From Cordylochernes scorpioides (Eukaryota > Arthropoda > Arachnida > Pseudoscorpiones > Chernetidae): a stretch of 64,000 bases of DNA. The notes beneath the pieces were generated by a model, which saw only the letters and a program-made list of their open reading frames with translations, did not search any database and had not been told where the DNA came from. Of the stretch, positions 55,679 through 64,000 are shown piece after piece (within the stretch, counting starts at the first letter, position 1; each line of letters opens with the position of its first letter). The stretch lies in contig CP092886.1 of the NCBI GenBank assembly GCA_030710605.1, forward strand, positions 157,721,424-157,785,423, given 5' to 3'. The position numbers and the translations under genes are program-made.

Positions 55679-55954
55679 CACTAATAAATTATTTAGATTA
55701 GGTCTTATTTTCTTTTATTATAATCTATAATCCAAATTGTGCTTTATCATACAAAGAAATGAGTTGTTGGGCCTCACAAAGTTGTCCAAGTTAGTGAATG
55801 GGAATCAAAGGAGAAATAATATTTGCAGTTTCGGCACAGTTACCATTTATGTTATTATTTATCCATTCCCTTTATCCACTTTATTATTGTTTACTCAACT
55901 GAAATATGAGAACCAACCATTTAAGAAGATGCTATTTTATAATTAGCAGTCTTT

Positions 55955-56215
55955 ACATTTGTCTGAAGATGACAATAACTGCAGAAATGTCACATATACA
56001 TTATTTATTTTTATTTGGCCTTGTTATTATTGATTTTTTTTTTTCACAATAATCCAAATTTCATTGATTCAAATTTCATTCATTCAGTACTTTTGTCTGA
56101 ACATGATAACAACGCTGTTACCGAAACGTCACACATTAGTTATTTATTAGGATTTGGTCTTATAACCTCATGTTTATAATCTATATAATCCAAATTGTGC
56201 ATTATCAATAATCCA
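55955..56215 (+). mobile_element. Two decayed PLE terminal repeats
   Basis: A poor copy at 55960-56025 (TTTGTCTGAAGATGACAATAAC) and a better one at 56085-56215 whose core is CTGAACA rather than CTGAAGA; G8 is lost, so it should not cleave. The end AATCCAAATTGTGCATTATCA is kept. Confidence 0.65.
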
Positions 56216-56718
56216 AATTGTATCTTATAAGGTCTGTCTATATTTATCAATAAAATATGGTATTTCCAATAAAAAACCACACCAACTATTTATCAAAGCA
56301 TTGGTGAGCTTCTCAAGTTTTTGAGTTCAAAATTTATTATATTTTTGTAGATATATTTTAATTTTGGCCAACTCTACTTCACCACATCTGTTGCAGATAT
56401 AGATTTCAAATATCTTTACTTGACGACACCTGGTGTTGAGGCAGATTTTACCATCTCTACTTGAACACACCTGTTGTTGCGGATATTGATATCAAATATA
56501 AACTTCATCACAATCTCCATTGTGAACCATATTTGAGAGACACATTAAAACATTTCACAAATATATATATACACCTTTTTGTATGTCATAAGTTTAATTG
56601 TTGTTTACCTCAGTGGTATAAAAACATGTTTCTATGTCTACTAACATTTTTTATATTTTAGAAAAAGGTATCAGCACTTAAATTTCTGTCCTCACAGGTA
56701 ATTTTTGTTTTATATTTT
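56216..56718. other. AT-rich spacer, no gene seen
   Basis: Contains a loose repeat of CACCTGTTGTTG..GATAT/ CACATCTGTTGCAGATAT at 56385-56490. No coding supported. Confidence 0.4.
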
Positions 56719-56730
56719 ACAAGCACATAT

Positions 56731-56997
56731 CCTGGGTTTGATTCCCGCATTGGACACTTTTTTTCTATTTAAAAAAAAAAAATGCTCCAATGGCCCCCGA
56801 TTCTTGCAAAAGTCCAACCCCACCAGCGAGTGCAAGCAACCAAACGGGGCTCTGGCACATTTGTAAATGCAAAGTCGAACTGCTTTTCACATGTGTAAAC
56901 ATGTGGGGCGCTTAGAGTAAAAGTAGTCGCTAACTACCCACTATGATTATCATGGCCTGTACCACGTGTACTAGGGATAAGCAAAAAAAAAAAAAAA
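56731..56997 (+). mobile_element. SINE, 5'-truncated, 12-bp duplication
   Basis: ACAAGCACATAT at 56719-56730 and 56998-57009. It begins in box B (CCTGGGTTTGATTCCCGC) and ends GGATAAGC plus a 16-base A tail. It confirms the SINE's poly-A and target-primed insertion. Confidence 0.88.
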
Positions 56998-57009
56998 ACA
57001 AGCACATAT

Positions 57010-60000
57010 AACAAATCCATTAATTTTACACTGTAGAATTCACCACTCATGCATATGCTTAGACACAGACAATTTATAACAGCTAGGAGTTCTGAACATC
57101 ATTTGGTTCTCTGAATAAGAAGATATAATTAATATGAGCATATAAGTTATATATTTGAGAAATCTATATATATGTGCGCATATATATATCTTTATGATAA
57201 GACACAATTATAGCTTTTAAATACAAGGTAATAAGACCATATTACCACCCTAAATGTCTTTACCAAAATGTCACACACTCTTTATTGATTTGGATATTTG
57301 ATTAAAAAGGCATATATAATTGCATCAAAAATATTATATTAATAATTATTTCAGTTAGCTGAGCACCAACCTTATTTATTTAAAACTAAGGGTCATCTGT
57401 TGTCAGTGAAAAAGCCCAGAAACCAGTATAGCAAATTCCTAACACACTGTTTCAAATGGTCTTTCATAATTTGCCGAAGCTGGGGTTTTAGGCTTTGTCA
57501 CAAACCAGTATGCTAGGTTATGGAGATGGTGCTTTGTCTTTATTTTTAAATTAGAGAGGAGAAACCTTTATTTTTCCAAGATTCATTGTACTTTTATAAA
57601 TTTACTTTTAAGAATCTGCCACACTTTTATTATTAAAATATAAAATATTTTTAATTATTCAAACTGAACCTTTTAGAAGACAAAGTTATTTCCAAGACAA
57701 TAAGACACTAAAACTCATTACTACAAAATTGAAATACTTACCATAATTTCTATGCCAATAGTATCAACTTGTAAATAGAAATATTTAATTACTTATTGAA
57801 TTTGCAAACCTAAACCATCACCAATAAAAAGGGATTAATTTTTTTTGTGTGTTTGTGTAAAAATTTTTTTTTATTGTAATTGAACAGCCCATATGTGATA
57901 ACCTAATGGTTAGCCCTTAAAGTTCACAGTGAAAACCATTGATTTTTAAATCTTGAGTCTTTAAAATCTCAATCCCATTTTACATTGGTCACATAGGCCA
58001 ACACACTTTCAATTTAGGCTGAAAATAAATGTCCTTCAAATCAAACAAAACCTTTATTGTGGTGTTACATCTACTTTTATTTCGTAATATTACCAAGCCT
58101 AAAAAATTTATTTATAAAAATAATAAATTATATAAATAAAAAAAAGGGCAGAATAATAAATGTTGTAAATGGTAAATTCCCCTCCTTGGAATCCCCCCCC
58201 CCCTCAAAAAATAAAAAAACGACAAAAATCAAAACAAAAAAAAAGGGGGGGGGGCGTGAGGGTTTAGGCTAGAATTTATATAGCAAGAAAAAATGAAAAT
58301 AAAAAAAGATGTGATATTTGTTTAAAGTATTATTGAAGAAATAATTTTCAAGTCTAGAAAAACTAATTTAAAAGGTCTATATACATTTTTAAATAAGAAT
58401 TAAAAATCTATAATATATATATTTTTTAAATCATATAAATATATATTGCTTAAATTTTATTTAATAACCATTTAAAAATATAAGAAATTAAAAATTTAAA
58501 TTATCTTGATCGCAGAAATGTAATAACAAGGTTTAATATTTAAAAAAATAATAAAACGAAAAATATGTTTTTATAAAAATAATAGAGATATAAATTATGA
58601 AATCTAAATTTTATTTTGAATTGATAATATATAAAAATATATAAATATACCAAACAAAAATTCTTTAAATTAATTTTTTAATGATGATGATTTAAAATAT
58701 ATTTTAAAAAATCGATCGCTAGGTGGCGCGGTAGTTCTGTCAAACATTCAAACGACTTCGCGGTTTTGACTAGGTAAGCCGCGTTTTCTTTATCTCAGCT
58801 AATTATAGGGTATTTTTGTTTATAATTTATTGAGAAAAAATTAAGTTTGATATATTTAAATTATCTTTTTTATATATAGTTTTTAATAAAATAATTTTAA
58901 ATTCAAACTGAATATTTGAATAATTTTTTTTTTTAAATAGTAAATGCTAAATAAATCATATATAACCCACCTTCCCTCAAAATGTTTATAATATTAAAAA
59001 AAAAAAAAAACTTGTATAATATACTCCTTAAAATTCCCCAAAAATCAATAATAGAAAAATATTCATCCTTTCAAATAAGTTATATATTTTTAAACCTGTA
59101 TGGATTAATAAAAAAATAATTTTCAATTCAAATTAATAAATGATGCAAAAAAAGTTTTAAAGTAAATCAGCTTTAACCCTCGAGCGCGCGCGCTAAAAAT
59201 GTAACGTACTTGCGCGCGCTGGGTGAAATTTACCGATATTATAATTACATATTTTGAATATAAATATTAACTGAGGAAAAACAAAACCTTTTTTATTTCA
59301 AAGTAATAATATTTTAATTTTCAAAAAAGGCAATTATTAATAAAATATTTATATTTTTTACACAGATTAAACATTTTAAAAACTATTCTTGAATAATGCT
59401 CAAAATTGGTAATGGCATATAAAATATGAAACTATTGCTCCTTTTCAATATTAAATTTATAAAATTACATGAGGATATTTTAGACAAATTATTGCAAACT
59501 GCAATTGTATGTCCTTTTTGTGACTAGAAATGAACCTATTGGAATTTCCAACTCAAATCCTTTCTGGAAAGAAGACAATTTCCTTTTGACAAGTCGGCCT
59601 TTTTGTCAACAGAGGTAAGCACTGTCAATATTTGTCAATGCCTAGCCTCTGGACCATACCATTTATTTACCATGTCTTCTATTCAAATATTTGTCTTACA
59701 TTCAGTATAATAGTGTCAAAATTTACTAGACACTTAGATATTTCTCGCTTATCATGTTTACTTTGCACAGCTCAACTGGTCTACGCCTTCACCATGGGTC
59801 CCATCACTTGCTCAAACTGGCCTCCTGCATACCTCCTAGGTAAGATTTCTTGTCAGCCAATAGATCTAGCTTCAAATTATTTCCAGCTATTTACCAATCT
59901 ATCCAAACAGTATCAATTATCTAGGTTGGATGTGCCCAAATTCAGCTGTTTCATAATTGTTGTTTAACATATCATTACTGTTGGCTTTCAGCCCTGCCTC

Positions 60001-60526
60001 GATGCTTCAAGTCCCAAGCTCCGCCGCTGGATCCCACCTAGATGCTGCACGTCTCAAGTTTCTGCGCTGCCCACATCTTAATTCTTCAAGCTCCAACACA
60101 AGACCCCACCTGGTTGCTGCACTTCTCAAGTTTCTGCGCAAGACCCCATCTCAATGCTTCCAAGCCCCAGCACAAGAGCCTACCTCGTTGCTTCATTTCT
60201 CAAGCTACTGCTCAAGACCCCATCTCAATGCTTCAAGCCCCAGCACAAGACCCCACCTGGTTGCCTCAATTCTCAAGCTTCTGCGCAAGACCCCATCTCA
60301 ATGCTTCAAGCCCCCACCTGGTTGCTTCACTTCTCAAGTTTCCGCGCTAGACCCCATCTCAATGCTTCCAAGCTCCAGTGCTGGCCCATGCATTAAGGTA
60401 GGTTATCCATCCAGTGTTTATAACAGTTAAATTTTCCATTAGTTCTGCATAGGATTACCCATGCTTTTTAAAATCCACACAGCAGAATACACCAATCAGC
60501 ATCAAATATAGCAAGTGATTTTATTT
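57010..60526. other. AT-rich spacer with small landmarks
   Basis: No gene seen. A decayed PLE repeat is at 57205-57300. A run of ten C and runs of A/G lie at 58191-58252. At 58722-58735 the sequence CTAGGTGGCGCGG resembles a CTCF core. At 59172-59222 TTTAACCCTCGAGCGCGCGC followed by GCGCGCTGGGTG resembles a single piggyBac-type end with TTAA. Confidence 0.4.
59985..60395. repeat. Degenerate repeat, unit about 62-78 bp
   Basis: Five or six imperfect units with CCCCATCTCAATGCTTC, CAAGCCCCAGCACAAGA, CCCCACCTGGTTGC and CTTCTCAAGTTTCTGCGC. C-rich on the plus strand. Overlapping plus frames here are products of the repeat. Confidence 0.8.
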
Positions 60527-60558
60527 GCCTAATTGAAATAAACACAAGGTAATAAGAC

Positions 60559-61505
60559 CGGAGCGTTCCCAGTTAAGGATAACTTTGGTAGGCGGCGCTG
60601 TACCTTCGAGGCGTTTTACACGAGTTAAAATTACAATTTTGGTGAAATACTTTGAATTTTACCCCACACACACACAATTTAGAAATATATAAAATTAAAT
60701 TATAATTTAAAAAAAGATTTAACAGTTAAAAAAAACATTTTTAAAAATAAAATATTTAACTAATTTTTCAAAAAACGAACAATATATTTTTAAAAATCTG
60801 AAACTAACCTAATTCAACTTATCTAAAACTAACCTTATTTAGCGATTAAACTAACCTATTATAATTAATGAAACTAACCTAATTTATAACCCATCTAAAA
60901 CTAACCTATTTTACCTATTGGAATATAAAATAACGTCATGTTATTAAAAATGTATTAAGATTTTTTTTACAAAGTTTATTAATCACATCTTATACAATAT
61001 TTGTAAAATAAATATAAAACTTGTGTATAAATATATGACTTGAAAATATGCCACTTAAGATATTTTATTCTAAACTATACCGAGATTTTTTTATAGAGAG
61101 AAATACAAAAATACATAATTGATTAGATACAAAAGTGTGAACCAGAAAGTCGAATTTAAAAAATGTTATTATTTAATATAAACATATTTTATATGAAAAT
61201 TTTAAATGAAAAGGTAGTGTAAAAATGTATATGAAGACCGCTTACATTTGCCCAAATATTATTTAGATGTAAAAAATCATTTTTATATATAAACAGTAAA
61301 TATAGATTGAAAAATATTAATTAAAAAAATATAGAGTACGAAATATTTAAATTCTTAGTTATATTTATATAAATTGTTTAAATATAAAGGGGGGCACACA
61401 AAATATATCGCTCTTAATCAAACTCGAGTGTAAAATGCCTCGAAGGTACGGCGGTGGCAACGTACAGAGCCGCCTACCAAAGTTAACCTTAACTGGTAAC
61501 GCTCC
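60559..61505. mobile_element. 947-bp TIR element with 8-bp target duplication
   Basis: AATAAGAC at 60551-60558 and 61506-61513. Termini GGAGCGTTCCCAGTTAAGG and its inverse continue into CTTTGGTAGGCGGC and CCTTCGAGGC as an approx. 65-bp imperfect TIR. The interior is AT-rich with repeated AAACTAACCTA. No coding. An 8-bp duplication suggests hAT, P or Merlin; the GG start fits Merlin somewhat better but the family is unresolved. Confidence 0.85.
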
Positions 61506-61526
61506 AATAAGACAAAATAAATAGTG

Positions 61527-61566
61527 TGTGACGTTTCAGTAACAGTGTTGTTACCATCTTCAGACA
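61527..61566 (-). ncRNA. Hammerhead ribozyme motif, intact core
   Basis: Minus strand TGT-CTGAAGA-T-GGTAACA(ACAC)TGTTACT-GAAAC-GTC-ACA. Confidence 0.65.
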
Positions 61567-61599
61567 AAAGTACTGAATCAAGTGCACATTCAGTACTTT

Positions 61600-61639
61600 T
61601 GTCTGAAGATGGTAACAATGCTGTTACTGAAACGTCACA
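61600..61639 (+). ncRNA. Hammerhead ribozyme motif, intact core
   Basis: Inverted partner of 61527-61566; both share the same C-to-T change that gives a G-U closing pair in stem II (TTACTGAAAC). Confidence 0.65.
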
Positions 61640-61835
61640 CATTAGTTATTTATTTGGATTTGGTCTTATTACCTTGTGTTTATAATCCAATTTTTGCCTT
61701 ATCAGCCCAATTGAAATGTTATTTAATGCAAAAGTTATATAATCTCAGATATAATTTTCAAAACTATTGTACACTAAGTAGTTTACCTGCTTTCAGGGCA
61801 GCTCCAAATTCTTCCATCAACCAAACACATCTTTT

Positions 61836-62404
61836 ACATGGGGTGGGGTCAATAATCACATCAGCCAACGTGCCTATCCTGCTGTTGAAGCCTTGTTTGA
61901 ATGAATCAGACTTGTGTGCAACAAATGTGTTTACATGGGGTGGGGTCAATACCCACATCAGCCAAAGTGTCTATCCTGCTGTTGAAGCCTTGTTTGAATG
62001 AATCAGACTTGTGTGCAACAAATGTGTTTACATGAGGTGGGGTCAATACCCACATCAGCCAAAGTGTCTATCCTGCTGTTGAAGCCTTGTTTGAATGAAT
62101 CAGACTTGTGTGCAACAAATGTGTTTACATGGGGTGGGGTCAATACCCACATCAGCCAAAGTGTCTATCCTGCTGTTGAGGCCTTGTTTGAATGAATCAG
62201 ACTTGGGTGCAACAAATGTGTTTACATGGGGTGGGGTCAATACCCACATCAGCCAAAGTGTCTATCCTGCTGTTGAAGCCTTGTTTGAATGAATCAGACT
62301 TGTGTGCAACAAATGTGTTTACATGGGGTGGGGTCAATACCCACATCAGCCAAAGTGTCTATCCTGCTGTTGAGGCCTTGTTTGAATGGATCCGGTCCAC
62401 TTGT
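61836..62404. repeat. 97-bp tandem repeat, about 5.9 copies
   Basis: Units of ACATGGGGTGGGGTCAATAC...ATCAGCCAAAGTGTCTATCC...CTTGTTTGAATGAATCAGAC with exact 97-bp spacing and very few differences; the first and last units are most diverged. The unit is not a multiple of three; overlapping frames are by-products. Confidence 0.94.
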
Positions 62405-62410
62405 GCGCAA

Positions 62411-63323
62411 TAAAGTGACTTGACTCCTCTACTTATTACCTAACCTAAACCTTGTGTCAATTTCTATCTTGATGCCACAGGTCTTTTACCAAACTATTCT
62501 TTCTTTTGAGAAAGAAAGTCAACTATCCTTACTGTGAAGTTGACAGCCTAATCAAGGGTGATTACCCCAACACTTGTATTTTTGGGTTTTATGTAAACAA
62601 AGCAATATAAATACATTATGTGTACCTGGTCAACTAGGGTATGAGCTTTGAAGAGATGGAAAAAAAAAGAAATTTCTCCACTCAATATATCAGAAATTGG
62701 GCAATAAATATATTTATGTTGCTCTAATATCCTGCTGTGATGGCCTTTTTTTTTTTGTTTTTCAAGGATCAACAATGTAATCTTAATGCATTTCTACTGT
62801 CCTCAAAGCTTGTGTTCTTAAATACATTTGCTAATGATTCCTTCAAGTTTTAAAATATAAATAACCATAAATCTCTATAAGGGTCAACTCTGAACACTTG
62901 GCCACATTCCAATATCTTCCATTACATTAATGGCTGTATAAACTTGATGAATCAGAGCACCATCTCTTGTGGAAAATTTAACAATTAAAAAGCCAAGTTT
63001 CCTTACAATCAATCAATTTCACACAAGGAAAAGAAAAAATAAACATCTTTTTGGAGAACTGAAAGTTGCTGATTGCTTGCGCCATCTATCGGAATAGCCA
63101 TCAGCCACAATCAGTTGGCCTATAAAGAAAGTTTTTTTATTTTTCTTAAATTATCAACCGTATCTCAGTACAATATCACATTGGGGAAATTTTATACTGC
63201 CTACTGCAATGATAAAAATATAGAAAGAGCCTGGGTGTCATTAAGATAAATCCTCCTAGTGTTTCCCCAGTTTAATCCACTCTACCCCTTTAATATTGTA
63301 TTGAATTTATACCAGCACTGAAT
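62411..63323. other. Spacer with a foldback-family fragment
   Basis: 63055-63185 (GTTGCTGATTGCTTGCGCCA, CTCAGTACAATATCACATTG) resembles 49720-49870. No coding supported elsewhere. Confidence 0.4.
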
Positions 63324-63336
63324 ATAAAAATCTAAA

Positions 63337-63571
63337 TAAGGCAAAATTTGTATTATAGATTATAAACACAAGGTAATAAGACCAAATCCAAATAAATAAA
63401 TAAATAAGTGTGTGATGTTTCGGTAACAGCATTGTTACCATCTTCAGACAAAAGTACTGAATACTGCTAATAATTCTCTCATTCAGTACTTTTGTCTCAA
63501 GATGGTAACAACACTGTTACTGAAACGTCACACACTTATTTATTTGGATTTGGTCTTATTACCTTGTGTTT
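63337..63571. mobile_element. PLE inverted pair with 13-bp duplication
   Basis: ATAAAAATCTAAA (63324-63336) and ATAAAAATCGAAA (63572-63584). The left arm is full (TAAGGCAAAATTTG); the right stops at CCTTGTGTTT. The minus core has GAAACATC, the plus core CTCAAGA, so both ribozymes are predicted dead. Confidence 0.83.
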
Positions 63572-63788
63572 ATAAAAATCGAAAATAACTTATCCAGGGT
63601 TCTCTTCAGTGCAGTACAAAATGATTAACAGTTCAATGTAATAACAGAGCTTTATAATAATTGAATATGACCATTAGTATGAGAGCAAGGCCCTCCCTAT
63701 ATATTTAAATTGTAAAGGCAGTTGAAAATTGATAAATATAAAAAAATTAAGAGCTTTAGAGAAAAATAAAATTACAATAGAAACTACA

Positions 63789-63938
63789 TGATAGTACATT
63801 CATAGGACACCTCTACAAAGGACAGTTTTCATTTGAAAAAATACCATTTTTACTATTTTGCAACTCTGGTAAGAGGACACCTCCCTAAAGAACACTTTGA
63901 CTTTGCAATTAGGTTTACATTACAGGGAAGTTGTACTG
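63789..63938. mobile_element. Diverged MITE family A copy
   Basis: CATAGGACACCTCTACAAAG, CTGGTAAGAGGACACCTCCC and a right end GTTGTACTG before TA match 2817-2979 with gaps. Confidence 0.65.
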
Positions 63939-64000
63939 TATTAGCAATTTTCTATTGTGAAATAAACTGAAATCAATAAACCCTCGGGTCCCTGGAATAG

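Larger units (their letters stand above)
55477..55749. mobile_element. PLE insertion with tandem hammerheads, B subfamily
   Basis: TACAAAGAAATTA and TACAAAGAAATGA flank it (55464-55476, 55750-55762; one mismatch). It contains one minus core and two plus cores in direct repeat, then the full end AATCCAAATTGTGCTTTATCA. The left end is short (TAAAAGAAAATAAGAGACC). Confidence 0.85.
60540..61704. mobile_element. PLE inverted pair split by a TIR transposon
   Basis: GCCTAATTGAAAT (60527-60539) and GCCCAATTGAAAT (61705-61717) form a 13-bp duplication with one mismatch. The left end is short (AAACACAAGG); the right is complete (TTGCCTTATCA). A 0.95-kb transposon sits in the left arm. Confidence 0.85.

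Noticed and set aside
59632-59967. 111-codon plus frame as a host gene
   Set aside because: No recognisable domain, no splice or promoter support, and adjacent to a degenerate repeat. Left unannotated.

Overview
This window reads as an AT-rich, repeat-saturated stretch of an animal nuclear genome, most likely an arthropod. The pointers are BEL/Pao and Ty3/Gypsy retrotransposons, R1/jockey-type LINEs, a Penelope-like element (PLE), a mariner, a deleted piggyBac, Tigger/pogo relics, non-autonomous Helitrons and a tRNA-like SINE. I found no convincing host protein-coding gene. Nearly every recognisable coding region is a decayed transposable element, and species cannot be fixed from sequence alone.

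Layout. 1-6.3 kb: LINE relic, two small TA-flanked MITEs, a solo LTR, a perfect 68-bp-arm palindrome and several PLE-derived repeats. 6.3-9.6 kb: a Tigger-like DNA transposon split by a 5'-truncated LINE. 11.0-14.5 kb: a BEL element with both LTRs and a 5-bp target duplication. 15.7-23.1 kb: a second BEL (minus) carrying a coding minisatellite, fused through a 19-bp minisatellite to a Gypsy element (minus) that is itself interrupted by one Helitron and bordered by a second. 23.9-27.2 kb: a Tigger transposase relic next to a PLE (RT plus GIY-YIG) interrupted by two SINEs and ending in its own terminal repeat. 29.6-30.6 kb: SINE, LINE and PLE nested in that order. 31.0-32.3 kb: a mariner. 32.3-37.6 kb: foldbacks, a MITE split by an R1-like LINE, and a third Helitron. 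38.9-41.4 kb: deleted Tigger-like elements and a PLE inverted pair. 41.8-44.0 kb: a 40-bp minisatellite of about 56 copies. 45.5-50.7 kb: piggyBac, foldbacks, a LINE with a direct duplication, and PLE pairs. 50.7-64 kb: mostly AT-rich DNA with PLE repeats, one SINE, a 0.95-kb TIR element with an 8-bp target duplication, and a 97-bp tandem array.

The most interesting system is the repeat that recurs at about 27 places, usually as head-to-head inverted pairs. Its core fits a type I hammerhead ribozyme (CUGANGA, a paired stem II, GAAAC, then GUC before ACA, with UGU/ACA closing stem I). The same repeat lies directly downstream of the PLE reading frame, so the dispersed family is best read as PLE terminal repeats (pLTRs). 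About ten cores look intact. Seven insertions have 12-14 bp target duplications, consistently with one complete end and one shortened end. Some inverted pairs share the same private core mutation in both arms, implying they were copied as a unit. One locus has two hammerheads in direct tandem with cleavage sites 62 nt apart.
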